DNA from: Rhodobacteraceae bacterium UBA6796
Lineage (GTDB): Bacteria; Pseudomonadota; Alphaproteobacteria; Rhodobacterales; Rhodobacteraceae
DNA: 64,000 nucleotides
NCBI GenBank assembly: GCA_002452815.1
Contig: DKFM01000006.1
Location: 372,001 to 436,000, forward strand
Direction of reading: 5' to 3'
Position 1 is the first letter of the stretch; every line of letters starts with the position of its first letter. Position numbers and translations under genes: made by a program. The notes beneath the pieces are model-generated. The model searched no databases and was not told the DNA's origin. It saw only the letters and a list, made by a program, of their open reading frames with translations. Of the stretch, positions 38,113 through 49,617 are shown one piece after another.

Positions 38113-39666
38113 ATGACCGGAAAGACCGAAGGCCCCACCCTCGCGCAGGCCGATGAATGGGACCCTTTTGGAAAGCCGTTGTTCGATGATCCGGGCGCGC
38201 GCGCGCTTTCGCGCGTGGGCGTGGTCGATGTCGGCTCGAACTCGGTGCGGATGGTGGTGTTTGACGGCGCCGCCCGCAGCCCGGCCTATTTCTACAATGA
38301 AAAGGTGATGGCGGGGCTGGGTCAGGGGTTGGCCGAAACCGGGCGCCTGAACCCGCGCGGGCGGGAACGGGCCTTCGCTGCACTGCGCCGGTTCGCGCTC
38401 TTGGCCAAGGGCATGGGCATCGCGCCCCTGACCTGCGTTGCCACGGCCGCCGTGCGCGATGCCGAGGACGGGCCGGAATTTCAGGCGTTGGTCGAACGCG
38501 AAACCGGGCTGCATCTGCATGTGATCGACGGCGCCGAAGAGGCACGTCTGTCGGCGCAGGGCGTGCTGCTGGGCTGGCCCGAGGCCGACGGGCTGATCTG
38601 CGACATCGGCGGCAACTCGATGGAACTGGCCGAGGTGCGCCGCGGTCGGGTCTGGCGCCGTGTCACCTCGCAGCTGGGGCCGTTCCGGTTGCAGCAAGTG
38701 CCCGGCGGCCGCAAGGAATTGATCAGCCATATCAAAGAGGTGGTTACCGATCTGGCGGCACAGATGGGCACCGATTACGAACGGATCTATCTGGTCGGGG
38801 GCTCGTGGCGGGCGATTGCACGGCTCGATATGGAGCGGCGCGCCTATCCGCTGCTGGTGCTGCACGAATACCGGATGGAGCCTGAAGGCCTGATCAAGAC
38901 CCTCGACTGGATCGAGAAGAACGAGCTGGCAGACCTGCGCGCGCGGACCGGGATTTCCAACGCGCGGATGGAACTGGTGCCGCTGGCCAGTCTGGTGCTG
39001 CGCGAGTTGATCGAAAGCTTCACGCCGAAGGAAATCGACATCTCGTCCTATGGCATCCGCGAAGGGCTGCTTTATGAACAGATGCCCGAACGGCTGCGCC
39101 GCCGCGATCCGCTGATCGAGGCCTGCCGCCATGCCGAACGCTCGATGTCGCGGATGCCGGGCTTCGGCAAGAAGCTGCACGCCTTCATCCAGCCGATCTG
39201 GGGTCAGGTCACGCCGGAAAAATACCGGCTGATGCGCGCCGCCTGCCTGTTGCATGACACCACTTGGCGCACCCACCCCGATTACCGCGCCGAGGCCTGT
39301 TTCGACAATGTCACCCGCGCCAACATGGCCGCGCTGAGCCACCCCGAGCGGGTGTTTCTGGGGCTGGCCTTGCTGCATCGCTACAAGAATTCCCGCGCGG
39401 GCAGCCGGTTCGAGCCGCTGTTTTCCCTGCTCACCCCCGAACAGATCCAGGAAGCCGAGGTGCTGGGCAAGGCGATGCGCTTTGGCGCGATGTTCGCCAT
39501 CCACGAACCGCAGGATGCCGGTGCGCTGGATTACAAACCCAAGAAAAACCTTCTTGAATTGCGCCTGACCAAGCGCGGCGCGGGCCTGTTCGGCGAGGTG
39601 GCCGAAGCGCGCTTTGCCTCGCTTGCCACTGCGCTCAAGGCCGAACCCAAGGTGATCTTGCCCTAA
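38113..39666 (+). CDS. ppx: Exopolyphosphatase (Ppx/GppA family)
   Basis: A 517-residue protein of the actin-like ATPase fold. VGVVDVGSNSVRMVVFDG is phosphate-1; CVATAAVRDAEDGPEFQALVERETG, IDGAEEARLSAQGVLLGW and ICDIGGNSMELAEVRRG follow; the C-terminal part is HD-like helical (MRAACLLHDTTWRTHPDYRAE). It releases phosphate from polyphosphate or pppGpp. Its stop overlaps by three bases the stop of the convergent gene at 39663. Confidence 0.93.
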   Translation: MTGKTEGPTLAQADEWDPFGKPLFDDPGARALSRVGVVDVGSNSVRMVVFDGAARSPAYFYNEKVMAGLGQGLAETGRLNPRGRERAFAALRRFALLAKGMGIAPLTCVATAAVRDAEDGPEFQALVERETGLHLHVIDGAEEARLSAQGVLLGWPEADGLICDIGGNSMELAEVRRGRVWRRVTSQLGPFRLQQVPGGRKELISHIKEVVTDLAAQMGTDYERIYLVGGSWRAIARLDMERRAYPLLVLHEYRMEPEGLIKTLDWIEKNELADLRARTGISNARMELVPLASLVLRELIESFTPKEIDISSYGIREGLLYEQMPERLRRRDPLIEACRHAERSMSRMPGFGKKLHAFIQPIWGQVTPEKYRLMRAACLLHDTTWRTHPDYRAEACFDNVTRANMAALSHPERVFLGLALLHRYKNSRAGSRFEPLFSLLTPEQIQEAEVLGKAMRFGAMFAIHEPQDAGALDYKPKKNLLELRLTKRGAGLFGEVAEARFASLATALKAEPKVILP

Positions 39667-40085
39667 AGCTCGATTTCGCCTTCGGGCGGGGCAGTGCTGC
39701 CCGGCACGTCTTCGGGGGGTTTGGGTAGTTCGGGGGGTGGCGGCGCATCGGCACGGCGGCGGATGATCACATCGCCATTGGGCAGCCGCTCGGGCGGTTC
39801 GTAATTGCGCACATCATCCACCAGGGCCAGCAACTGCCGCAGCGCAGGGCCCATCTCGCGCGCGGCCTCTTCCAGACCGCCCTGCATGTCGTCAAGCGCC
39901 GGGCCCATCTCGTCCAGAAAACCGCGAAACAAGAGCCGCGCGCCCCGCTCCAGCAGGCTGAACCCCTCTTCCATGTCGCCTTGCGGCGTGGACGGGGCCT
40001 CCTCGGCCAGCACCGGAGAGGCGGCCAGACAGGCAATCAGGGCAAGGTGACGGATCGGTTTCATACCCCAAAGATAGGCATTCAT
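39663..40085 (-). CDS. Exported hypothetical protein
   Basis: 140 residues with a signal peptide (MKPIRHLALIACLAASPVLA-EEAP), a helical region (MEEGFSLLERGARLLFRGFLDEMGPALDDMQGGLEEAAREMGPALRQLLALVDDVRNYEPPERLPNGDVIIRRR) and a Pro-rich end (ADAPPPPELPKPPEDV). No function is recognised; similar small periplasmic proteins occur across Rhodobacterales. The start at 40085 overlaps the preceding stop (ATGA); a start seven codons later (MKPIRH) gives a cleaner signal peptide. Confidence 0.75.
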   Translation of the reverse strand: MNAYLWGMKPIRHLALIACLAASPVLAEEAPSTPQGDMEEGFSLLERGARLLFRGFLDEMGPALDDMQGGLEEAAREMGPALRQLLALVDDVRNYEPPERLPNGDVIIRRRADAPPPPELPKPPEDVPGSTAPPEGEIEL

Positions 40086-41098
40086 AGCGAAATATCCACC
40101 GTGACAGGGAAATGATCGGACGCCTGCAGCAGCGCCTCGCGCAGCTCGGGGGTGCGATAGCAAACCGGATCGTCGAACGGATGCCAGATCCGCCATTTCG
40201 GGCCAGTCGCGCACAGATCGGGCGACAGCATGATGTAATCCAGCATCGCCGAGAAATACTGTTTCTCGTCAGCCAGATAGAACCGCGCCGACGAAGGCTG
40301 CGCCGCGGTGCTGTGGTGCCGGTGCGACAGCCGTGCATGCGGGTCGCGCATCCGGCGCTCCGGCGGGCCGCCCTCGCCCGCAACGATTTCCAGCCCCGAA
40401 CGGCCGAACAGCTGTTCGTATTCGTCCAACCCCGGACCGTCGTTGAAGTCGCCCAGCACGATCAACCGCTCGCCCGCATCAAGGTGTTCATCCACGCGCT
40501 GACGCAGCCAGATGCATTGCGCCAGCTGCTTGCGCCGGTTCTCGATCGCGATCCGGGTTGCCGCCTCGGGGCTGGGGGCGGCATGCGGCGCCTTGGATTT
40601 GATATGCACCCCGATCAGGCGCAGGGTTTCGCCCGATTTCGTTTCCAGCGCGACCTCTAATGGCGGTTTGGAAAAGGTCACCGTGTCCAAGGTGGCATCA
40701 ATATCCAGATCAATCCGCAAGCTTTGGTCGAACCGCGGGCTGGCCCCCTCGCCACCGCGCGGATCATGTGTGGCCGTGATCACATCGGGGTCATACATCA
40801 GCGCGATTTCCTGCTGGGTATCGTTCGAGAACCCGATCAGTGTGCGGCGCTGACGCAACCCGAATTCGGCGGCGAACCCCTCCAGCATCGGCACGGTCTT
40901 GCGCCGCGAATTGTTGTCGGGCGCCTCGACCACCAGCACCGCATCGGCATTCACCGCCGTGAACACGATGCCCAACGCGCCCAGTTGCTGTGCGCGCGTC
41001 ACCTTGTAGCGCGCCGACCATTCGTCATCGGCCAGCAGGCGCCCCCTCCGGTCGAACAGATTGGCGAACCATTCGACATTGTAGGTGGCTATCCGCAT
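40082..41098 (-). CDS. Endonuclease/exonuclease/phosphatase family protein
   Basis: A 338-residue protein of the DNase I-like fold. N-terminal RIATYNVEWFANLFDR, VVEAPDN (in place of the usual QE metal pair), GVHIKSKAPH, VLGDFNDGPG and the C-terminal SDHFPVTVDISL are the expected motifs; the metal-binding Glu is seen in VVEAPD. The substrate could be nucleic acid or a phosphoester. The ATG at 41098 overlaps the TGA of the upstream gene (TGATG), so the three-gene string is coupled. Confidence 0.85.
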   Translation of the reverse strand: MRIATYNVEWFANLFDRRGRLLADDEWSARYKVTRAQQLGALGIVFTAVNADAVLVVEAPDNNSRRKTVPMLEGFAAEFGLRQRRTLIGFSNDTQQEIALMYDPDVITATHDPRGGEGASPRFDQSLRIDLDIDATLDTVTFSKPPLEVALETKSGETLRLIGVHIKSKAPHAAPSPEAATRIAIENRRKQLAQCIWLRQRVDEHLDAGERLIVLGDFNDGPGLDEYEQLFGRSGLEIVAGEGGPPERRMRDPHARLSHRHHSTAAQPSSARFYLADEKQYFSAMLDYIMLSPDLCATGPKWRIWHPFDDPVCYRTPELREALLQASDHFPVTVDISL

Positions 41099-41790
41099 CA
41101 CGCCGCCCGATCGCGGATTTCATCCCAGGCACGGTTCAGTGCGATCAGCCGCGCCTCGGCCAGCCGCACCGCCTCGGGGGGCAGACCGCGGGCAATGGCA
41201 CGGTCGGGATGCGCCTCGCGCACACGGTTCCGCCACACCGCGCGAACCTCGTCCAGCGGCGTGCCCGGGGGCAGTTCCAGCACCGCCCAGGGGTCTGGCG
41301 TGGCCTCGGGCACGAAACTGGCCCGGATCGCCCGGAAGCAGCATTCCTCCAGCCCGAAAATCCGGGCCACTTCCTGCAGGAAGGCATCTTCGCCCTCGTG
41401 GTAATCGCCGTCCGCCACGGCAATCGCGAACAAGCCTTCCAGCAGATCCTTCAGCACCGGGGCACCCGGGCCGAACATCGCCGCGATCTTGCGCGCATAG
41501 GCATCGAACCCCGCCACATCGGTGCGCGCCATGTCGAACACGCGCGCGGCATTGGCCTCTTCCCCCGGCGGGATCTGGAACACGCGTCGGAAGGCGGCCA
41601 CCTCGTCGCGCGTCACCCGACCGTCGGCCTTGGCCATCTTCGCCCCCAAGGCAATCACCGCGATGGTGAACGCGACCGAGCGTTCGGGCGGGGTGCGCAG
41701 GTGATCGAAAACGGCCGACAGCCCCTCGCCCCGGGTCAGGGCGGCGAGCGCCTGCGAAATGCGCGACCAAAGCGAAAGCGGTTTGTCCAT
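41098..41790 (-). CDS. TerB-DnaJ (DjlA-like) co-chaperone
   Basis: A 230-residue protein. A TerB-like all-helical domain occupies residues about 30-150 (FTIAVIALGAKMAKADGRVTRDEVAAFRRVF...GLFAIAVADGDYHEGEDAFLQEVARIFGL), followed by a C-terminal J domain (DPWAVLELPPGTPLDEVRAVWRNRVREAHPDRAIARGLP) with the HPD motif needed to stimulate DnaK. This is the DjlA arrangement without the membrane anchor. It is first of a coupled string with the phosphatase-like and exported proteins. Confidence 0.86.
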   Translation of the reverse strand: MDKPLSLWSRISQALAALTRGEGLSAVFDHLRTPPERSVAFTIAVIALGAKMAKADGRVTRDEVAAFRRVFQIPPGEEANAARVFDMARTDVAGFDAYARKIAAMFGPGAPVLKDLLEGLFAIAVADGDYHEGEDAFLQEVARIFGLEECCFRAIRASFVPEATPDPWAVLELPPGTPLDEVRAVWRNRVREAHPDRAIARGLPPEAVRLAEARLIALNRAWDEIRDRAA

Positions 41791-41928
41791 GGTGGCACTC
41801 TAGCGCCTCGCGGCAGCTTTTGCACCAGCGCAAGACCGCAGGGGCGGTCAAATTTGCGTCGGCGGCAGCGCTGCCTATCGTCGCAGCGCCCCGCCCCCGC
41901 AGGCAAAAGGGCAAGGTTTCCCCTGTCC

Positions 41929-41976
41929 TTTTCTGCTTGTTCAAGATACCTCGGGGGTCCGGGGGGGGGCGCCCCC
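41929..41976. repeat. Half-copy G of the dispersed palindrome
   Basis: TTTTCTGCTTG then TTCAAGATACCTCGGGGG and GGGGGGGGGCGCCCCC: a diverged right half of the element, 10-60 bases beyond the mutase stop on the minus strand. Confidence 0.55.
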
Positions 41977-41986
41977 GACCGGTCCC

Positions 41987-44116
41987 TCAGGCGCGGGTCG
42001 CGCGCACGATATCCAGAATCTCGCGCGCGGCGGCCGGAATATTGGTGCCCGGCCCGAAGATCGCCTTCACACCCGCCGCTTTCAGGAAATCATAGTCCTG
42101 CTGCGGGATCACGCCGCCGCAGATCACGATGATGTCCTCGGCGCCCTGCGCCTTGAGCGCCTCGATCAGTTTCGGGGCCAGCGTCTTGTGACCGGCGGCC
42201 TGCGAGGAAATCCCCACCACATGCACGTCGTTGTCAATCGCGTCCTGCGCCGCCTCTTCCGGGGTCTGGAACAGCGGGCCCACATCGACGTCAAAGCCGA
42301 TGTCGGCAAAGGCGGTGGCGATCACCTTGGCGCCGCGGTCGTGACCGTCCTGGCCCATCTTGACGACCAGCATACGCGGGCGGCGGCCCTCTTCCTCGGC
42401 GAATTTCTCGACATCGCGCTGGATCTGGGCGAAGCCCTCGTCGCCGTCATAGGCCGCGCCATAGACGCCGGCCAGCGTTTTCACCTCGGCGCGGTGACGC
42501 CCGAACACTTCTTCCATGGCCAGTGAAATCTCCCCGACGCTGGCACGGGCGCGCGCTGCCGCGACCGCCCCCTCCAGCAGGTTGCCACCTTCTTTCGCGC
42601 GCCGCGTCAGTTCGGCCAGTGCCGCCTGACAGGCTGCCTCGTCACGGGTCGCGCGCATTTTTTCAAGCCGCGCGATCTGCGCCTCGCGCACCTTGACGTT
42701 GTCGATGTCCAGAATGTCGATCGGGTCTTCCTTGGCGAGGCGATACTTGTTCACCCCCACGATCACCTCTTCGCCACGGTCGATCATCGCCTGACGACGC
42801 GCCGCCGATTCCTCGATGCGCAGCTTGGGCATGCCACTGGCCACGGCCTTGGTCATGCCGCCCATCGCCTCGACTTCCTCGATCAGCGCCCAGGCCTTTT
42901 CAGCCAGTTCGGCCGTCAGGCTCTCGACGTAATAGCTGCCCGCCAGCGGGTCGACGACATGGGTGATGCCGGTTTCTTCCTGCAAGATCAGCTGGGTATT
43001 CCGCGCGATCCGGGCCGAGAAATCGGTGGGCAGCGCGATGGCTTCATCCAGCGCGTTGGTGTGCAGCGATTGCGTGCCGCCCAGCGCGGCCGCCATCGCC
43101 TCATAGGCGGTGCGCACGACGTTGTTGTAGGGGTCCTGTTCCTGCAAGCTGACGCCCGAGGTCTGGCAGTGGGTGCGCAGCATCAGCGAGCCGGTCTTCT
43201 TCGGGTTGAACTCGGTCATGATGCGGTGCCACAGCAGACGCGCGGCACGCAGTTTCGCGGCCTCCATAAAGAAGTTCATGCCGATCGCGAAGAAGAACGA
43301 CAGCCGGCCCGCGAAGGCGTCCACGTCCATCCCCGCCGCCAGCGCCGCGCGCACATATTCGCGCCCGTCGGCCAGCGTATAGGCCAGTTCCTGCACCAGG
43401 TTCGCGCCCGCTTCCTGCATGTGATAGCCGGAAATCGAGATCGAGTTGAACTTGGGCATCTCGTTGCTGGTATATTCGATGATGTCCGCAATGATCCGCA
43501 TCGAGGGTTCGGGCGGATAGATATAGGTGTTGCGGACCATGAATTCCTTCAGAATGTCATTCTGAATGGTGCCCGACAGCAGGCTGCGATCGACGCCCTG
43601 CTCTTCACCGGTGACGATGAAGTTCGCCAGAATCGGGATCACCGCGCCGTTCATCGTCATCGAGACCGAGACTTTTTCCAGCGGGATACCGTCGAACAGG
43701 ATCTTCATGTCCTCGACGCTGTCGATCGCCACACCGGCCTTGCCGACATCGCCCACCACACGCGGGTGATCCGAATCGTAGCCGCGGTGGGTAGCCAGGT
43801 CGAAGGCGACCGACACGCCCTGCTGGCCGGCCGCCAGCGCGCGGCGGTAGAAGGCGTTGCTTTCCTCGGCGGTCGAGAAGCCCGCGTATTGACGGATCGT
43901 CCACGGGCGGCCCGCATACATCGTCGCGCGCACACCGCGGGTGAAGGGGCCGATGCCGGGCAGCGTGCCCATATGCGGCAGATCCTTCACATCCTCTTCG
44001 GTGTAAAGCGGCTTCACGTCGATGCCTTCAAGCGTGTGCCAGGTCAGGCTTTCCAGCGGCCGGTCACGCAGTTCCTTCTGGGCGACCTTAACCCAATCCT
44101 CTTTTTTGTTCGTCAT
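41987..44116 (-). CDS. Methylmalonyl-CoA mutase
   Basis: A 709-residue adenosylcobalamin enzyme converting (R)-methylmalonyl-CoA to succinyl-CoA, the last step of propionyl-CoA assimilation begun by the carboxylase encoded nearby. The N-terminal TIM-barrel domain ([57 protein letters not shown]) binds the CoA ester; the C-terminal B12 domain shows the [11 protein letters not shown]xHxxG His, [11 protein letters not shown] and VICGGVIP. It is a single full-length chain, so the homodimer type. The ATG at 44116 lies 29 bases inside the upstream gene. Confidence 0.96.
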   Translation of the reverse strand: MTNKKEDWVKVAQKELRDRPLESLTWHTLEGIDVKPLYTEEDVKDLPHMGTLPGIGPFTRGVRATMYAGRPWTIRQYAGFSTAEESNAFYRRALAAGQQGVSVAFDLATHRGYDSDHPRVVGDVGKAGVAIDSVEDMKILFDGIPLEKVSVSMTMNGAVIPILANFIVTGEEQGVDRSLLSGTIQNDILKEFMVRNTYIYPPEPSMRIIADIIEYTSNEMPKFNSISISGYHMQEAGANLVQELAYTLADGREYVRAALAAGMDVDAFAGRLSFFFAIGMNFFMEAAKLRAARLLWHRIMTEFNPKKTGSLMLRTHCQTSGVSLQEQDPYNNVVRTAYEAMAAALGGTQSLHTNALDEAIALPTDFSARIARNTQLILQEETGITHVVDPLAGSYYVESLTAELAEKAWALIEEVEAMGGMTKAVASGMPKLRIEESAARRQAMIDRGEEVIVGVNKYRLAKEDPIDILDIDNVKVREAQIARLEKMRATRDEAACQAALAELTRRAKEGGNLLEGAVAAARARASVGEISLAMEEVFGRHRAEVKTLAGVYGAAYDGDEGFAQIQRDVEKFAEEEGRRPRMLVVKMGQDGHDRGAKVIATAFADIGFDVDVGPLFQTPEEAAQDAIDNDVHVVGISSQAAGHKTLAPKLIEALKAQGAEDIIVICGGVIPQQDYDFLKAAGVKAIFGPGTNIPAAAREILDIVRATRA

Positions 44117-45002
44117 GGAACAGTCCTTCTTCCTCTGCCGCCGCACCCGGATGTGCCCCCGGTGTTTCAGCGTCCATTTCAACATATACCACGCCCGGCG
44201 GCGCGCTGCGCAACCAGGCAAGATCTTCGAGGTAGCGCAGCGTCATCGCCCCGCATTGCCGGGTGGAAAACGGCATGTAGCGCGCGCCGCCCCCCCGGTG
44301 TCCGGCGCCGCGACCCGCCGCCGCAAGGCGGGGGGCGGCATTGCGTATGCACCGCTGGTCATAAAGCCCGGCAGGCAGATCGGCCTGTGGCGCCATCGCC
44401 TGCAGTTGTGCGGCATGCGCGCCCAGCATCCCCTCGAACGACCAGACGGTGACGGGCAGGCCGAAGGCCGTGCGCACGACCTCCACCACCCGGCGCCAGC
44501 TGCGCGGATGCCGTGCCAGCCGATCCAGAAATTCGGCGCCCGGGGCCTTGGCGCCCCGCGCCTGCGCCACCGCCAGAACCGAGGCCCACCACTGATCGGG
44601 GCGCCGCACCGACAGCGCGACGCCGGTCAGGTGCGGGCCGATCGCCTCGGCCACACGGTCCAGCCTGCCGCGCAGATCGGGATAGAGCGTCGCGTGATCC
44701 AGGCAGACCGGCATCGTGCCCATCACGTTTTCTTCTGAAACGATCAACCGGCGCAGGCCCGTATCTTCCAGACGGTCGATTTCCATCGCAATCCGGGTCG
44801 CGGCCCGGCGCGCAAGCAGGTCATCCTCGGCGGTGACCAGATCGGGGCGCTTGATCAGCCCGGCGAACAGACCCGCGCGGGTGCGTTCGGGCCCCCAGAC
44901 GGCGGTGCCCGCCTGGGCCAGCAGGGTTTCGTTCTGCAAGAGCCACGCCTGCAGAGAGCTTGTGCCGGTGCGATGCGCACCGATGTGCAAGATGACATCC
45001 AT
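44088..45002 (-). CDS. Sulfotransferase-like P-loop protein
   Basis: 304 residues. [27 protein letters not shown] contains the 5'-phosphosulfate-binding loop of the sulfotransferase superfamily (H-I-G-x-x-R-T-G-T-S-S-L), and [22 protein letters not shown] the 3'-phosphate-type R-x-P block. The acceptor is unknown. The C-terminal 90 residues are less ordered and its end overlaps the mutase start by 29 bases, so its placement with propionate genes may reflect operon position, not pathway. The start at 45002 is the only ATG beginning the conserved strand. Confidence 0.75.
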   Translation of the reverse strand: MDVILHIGAHRTGTSSLQAWLLQNETLLAQAGTAVWGPERTRAGLFAGLIKRPDLVTAEDDLLARRAATRIAMEIDRLEDTGLRRLIVSEENVMGTMPVCLDHATLYPDLRGRLDRVAEAIGPHLTGVALSVRRPDQWWASVLAVAQARGAKAPGAEFLDRLARHPRSWRRVVEVVRTAFGLPVTVWSFEGMLGAHAAQLQAMAPQADLPAGLYDQRCIRNAAPRLAAAGRGAGHRGGGARYMPFSTRQCGAMTLRYLEDLAWLRSAPPGVVYVEMDAETPGAHPGAAAEEEGLFHDEQKRGLG

Positions 45003-45180
45003 GTTCCAGCCCGTTCGATGCGCCCGGGGAACGCGCAGGCGTCCGCGGGTCCGACCCATGGCTGAGTGTGCCCGCATATCTCTGGAGAACTGCTTAATGC
45101 CCGGATTTTGCGAAAATTCGCCCGATTGCCCATAGAAGCACAAGGACACAGGGCCTATATCTGGGGCAATGGAGGTGTCG

Positions 45181-45657
45181 ATGTCACGCGCGCTCAGGCT
45201 TGGTTTCATTGCTTTTTTTGCCGCGTGGACTGGCGCTGTGCCACTGTTGGCGGCCGCCCAGGACGCCATCTCGGATGCCCCGGCCGAGGCGGCTGAATTC
45301 GCCCCGATTGCGGGCAGTGATGCGGATTTGAACGAATTCATCTGGAAAAACCGCCCCGTTGTCGTCTTTGCCGACAGCCCCGCCGATCCGGCCTTTGTCG
45401 AACAGATGCGGCTGTTGCAGGCGCGCTGGCCGGAACTGGCGGCCCGCGACGTGGTGGTCATCACCGATACCGAGCCCGGCACCCCCAGCCCGGCGCGGCT
45501 GAAACTGCGCCCGCGCGGGTTTTCGCTGGTGCTGATGACCAAGGACGGGCAGGTTTCGATCCGCAAGCCGATGCCCTGGGACGGGCGCGAGATCATGCGG
45601 GCGATCGACAAGATGCCGATCCGGCGCGAGGAAATCCGCAACGGCACGGGCCGGTAA
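45181..45657 (+). CDS. DUF4174 domain exported protein
   Basis: 158 residues with a signal peptide (LGFIAFFAAWTGAVPLLAAAQ) and a thioredoxin-like DUF4174 domain (ADLNEFIWKNRPVVVFADSPADPAFVEQMRLLQARWPELAARDVVVITDTEP...LRPRGFSLVLMTKDGQVSIRKPMPWDGREIMRAIDKMPIRREEI). No CxxC, so it is unlikely to be a thiol oxidoreductase. The ATG at 45181 is preceded by a strong GGAGGTG that itself overlaps an earlier ATG, which decides the start. It is on the opposite strand to the surrounding propionate genes. Confidence 0.85.
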   Translation: MSRALRLGFIAFFAAWTGAVPLLAAAQDAISDAPAEAAEFAPIAGSDADLNEFIWKNRPVVVFADSPADPAFVEQMRLLQARWPELAARDVVVITDTEPGTPSPARLKLRPRGFSLVLMTKDGQVSIRKPMPWDGREIMRAIDKMPIRREEIRNGTGR

Positions 45658-45681
45658 TTCCCCAGTTTGAACAGGGTCGCA

Positions 45682-45702
45682 CCGGGGCCATCACAGCCCC
45701 GG
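45682..45702. terminator. Hairpin between DUF4174 gene and pccA
   Basis: CCGGGGC, loop CATCACA, GCCCCGG, in the gap between the converging genes. It has no T-run, so it is a weak candidate for either direction. Confidence 0.4.
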
Positions 45703-45783
45703 GCGGGTTTCGGACAGGCTGCCGCAGCCGCCGGGGCGGTGGGGGCGATGCCCCGCGCGCCTTTGGGCTGCGACAGCATCATG

Positions 45784-47787
<2,004 letters not shown>

Positions 47788-47857
47788 GTCAGTCCCTTCC
47801 CATCGGGCACGAGGGTGCAAACCCCGCCCCGCTCTTCGTGATTGGTGGTTCGATTGG

Positions 47858-47897
47858 CAAAACAAAATGCCACCGGGGCGGCAAAGCCCCGATGGCA
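47858..47897 (-). terminator. Rho-independent terminator of the glycine-zipper lipoprotein gene
   Basis: On the minus strand TGCCATCGGGGC, loop TTTGCC, GCCCCGGTGGCA followed by TTTTGTTTTG, about 70 bases after the stop; it separates this gene from pccA. Confidence 0.85.
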
Positions 47898-47963
47898 TGA
47901 TCTGACGGCTGAACAGCGGCGCGCGCACGCGCCCCGATCAGCGAAAAAGAGGCGGCCTGCGCC

Positions 47964-48164
47964 TTAGTTGCAGATGCCCGCGTCGTCGCAATAGGTGCCG
48001 GCCAGAGCACCGATTGCCGCACCGGCAAGCACGTTGGTGTCGGTCGCATCCGCGACGAGCGCACCGGCAGCCGCACCGCCAAGCGCGCGTTCGCTGTCGG
48101 TCGCCATGCAACCCGACAGAGCGGACGCAACGAGGATTGCAAGAAGGATCGGGGATTTACGCAT
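47964..48164 (-). CDS. Small glycine-zipper lipoprotein
   Basis: A 66-residue protein with a lipoprotein signal (PILLAILVASALSGC, Cys19 as lipid site) followed by ALGGAAAGALVADATDTNVLAGAAIGALAG, a Gly-zipper-like membrane-active stretch, and a two-Cys end (YCDDAGICN). Resembles small outer-membrane lipoproteins of the YmgG/OsmB kind. GGAGGC precedes the ATG. It has its own terminator before pccA. Confidence 0.85.
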   Translation of the reverse strand: MRKSPILLAILVASALSGCMATDSERALGGAAAGALVADATDTNVLAGAAIGALAGTYCDDAGICN

Positions 48165-48501
48165 GGGGTTCTGCCTCCAAGGGATTGTTCTGTTCCAGAA
48201 GAATCTAGCGCAATCGCCGACGATTTAAAGCCCAAAGCCGCCGGTTGGCGCGCAAAAACCCGCGCATCGGCAATGGCTTGCCGATCTGCCGCACCGCAAA
48301 CGGAGAAAAGGTGCGGTCTGACCGACAGATCAGACCGCGAGGAAAGGGAAGGGGTAGGGATGGATCGCGCAGCGCCACGCGTCGCCGCATCGCGCTGCAC
48401 ACCCTCATGCTGCGCGCTCGGGCGGGGTTTGGCAAAGCCCAATCTCGCCGGAAAACCGGCGTCGGCGGCATGCCGCCAAATCCACGGGGCGCGCGGCGAA
48501 A
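48165..48501. other. Intergenic region with several hairpins
   Basis: 337 bases without a recognised gene. Three hairpins: ATCGGCAA/TTGCCGAT (48266-48285), GCGGTCTGA/TCAGACCGC (48313-48338) and CGCCGG/CCGGCG (about 48447-48462). The second, read on the minus strand, is followed by CCTTTTCTCC and could terminate the 131-residue gene. A small RNA is possible but unproven. Confidence 0.45.
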
Positions 48502-48897
48502 TCATGCCCAATCGCCCTCCTCGTCCTCATCATCCCAGATGAATTCTTCGGGAGCGGCAAAGACTTCGGGGAAGGACGCCTGGGCTTTCTTCAGGTCGAT
48601 CTTCAGCAAGGCGTCATAGGACGCCGGATCGAAGGGCTCTTCGGCGGGAACCACCTCTCGGCCGAACAGCCAGCTCAGCCGCCCCGCATCCAGATTGCCG
48701 CGTTCGAACGGCTCTTCACCGAACTGTGCCCAAAGTGCCGCCATGAACCCGGCATCCGCCCGCTTGTCGGCAGGCGCGCGGTCGCGGAACCGTTCGCGTT
48801 TGATGATCTTGGTCGCGCCCTGCTTGTTGGCGCGCCGAATGACAAATTGAAAATCAGTCCCCGGCAGACGCCCGGGGAATCCACGGTGCTTCAGCAT
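48502..48897 (-). CDS. Hypothetical protein of the propionate cluster
   Basis: 131 residues with no recognised domain. A basic N-terminal half (MLKHRGFPGRLPGTDFQFVIRRANKQGATKIIKRERFRDRAPADKRADAGFMAALWAQFGEE) is followed by an acidic C-terminus (FIWDDEDEEGDWA). It is cytoplasmic, with no signal peptide. AAGGAGGG precedes the ATG. Similar small proteins sit between pccA and pccB in related genomes, so the position may matter more than the sequence. Confidence 0.7.
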   Translation of the reverse strand: MLKHRGFPGRLPGTDFQFVIRRANKQGATKIIKRERFRDRAPADKRADAGFMAALWAQFGEEPFERGNLDAGRLSWLFGREVVPAEEPFDPASYDALLKIDLKKAQASFPEVFAAPEEFIWDDEDEEGDWA

Positions 48898-48999
48898 CGT
48901 GCGCCCTCCTTGGTTAGGGGGCGCACGTTATCGCGACCCGGAGCGCTGTGCAAAGCATGCGCTACACAAATACGCTCGCGCGCGTGTTTTGCTCTTGCC

Positions 49000-49314
49000 T
49001 CAACCGCGCGTGGGCTGCTGGTCCGTATCACCGGGATCGCGGCCCTCATTGGGTTCGCGGATCGGAACGCAGGTATATTGACCGGCAACATCGCTTGCGA
49101 CTGCCGTCTGGCCGGGGCCACACAGTTCTTCGCAAATCGGCAAGGTGCCGGGATATTGCGCAGAGATGGCCGTATCGCGCGGGCGGCATCCCGCCGTGAC
49201 GACATCACCGTATTTGTCATAGATCGGTTCAGGCATGATCGGCGTAGGGGCAGGTGCTGCGCAGGCAGCGACAATGCCCAATGTCCCGAGGCCGAGTGCA
49301 AGGCGAATTCGCAT
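49000..49314 (-). CDS. Small cysteine-containing lipoprotein
   Basis: A 104-residue lipoprotein. The signal RLALGLGTLGIVAAC ends at Cys18; the mature part is Pro-rich (AAPAPTPIMPEPIYDKYG) and carries four further Cys (GCRPRD, ICEELCGPGQ, YTCVPIRE), suggesting two disulfides. The motif PEPIYDKYG recurs in other Rhodobacterales lipoproteins. GGAGGA precedes the ATG. Function unknown. Confidence 0.78.
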   Translation of the reverse strand: MRIRLALGLGTLGIVAACAAPAPTPIMPEPIYDKYGDVVTAGCRPRDTAISAQYPGTLPICEELCGPGQTAVASDVAGQYTCVPIREPNEGRDPGDTDQQPTRG

Positions 49315-49497
49315 GGGTCCATCCTCCCGTTTGGCTTGTTAGCCTCCCTAAGGTAAACCGCCGCGCGATTCTGCGCCATGCGCCATATCAAATCAGAAGA
49401 AGTCTTCCCTGCGGGCGACAGCAGGGTGCAGGTCAGGCCCGGCGCCAAAGCAACCGGATCGGTGTGGGCAGGGCTGACGCCCCGCCCCGCAACCAGA

Positions 49498-49617
49498 TTA
49501 TTTGTATTTGCCGGTGTAGGTCGGCTCGACCGAAACCGGAGCAACCGGCTCTTCTTTCGGGGCGCAAGCGGCCACGAAACCAACCAGAGCGATCGCGATA
49601 AGAACTTTCTTCGACAT
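49498..49617 (-). CDS. Tiny 39-residue lipoprotein
   Basis: A very short gene: MSKKVLIAIALVGFVAAC then APKEEPVAPVSVEPTYTGKYK. A lipobox (FVAAC) with Cys18 and a 21-residue Pro/Val/Glu tail ending TYTGKYK. AGGAGA lies six bases before the ATG and the codon use is that of a real gene. Such mini-lipoproteins are common in Rhodobacterales and are often missed; the function is unknown (entericidin-like in size only). Confidence 0.8.
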   Translation of the reverse strand: MSKKVLIAIALVGFVAACAPKEEPVAPVSVEPTYTGKYK

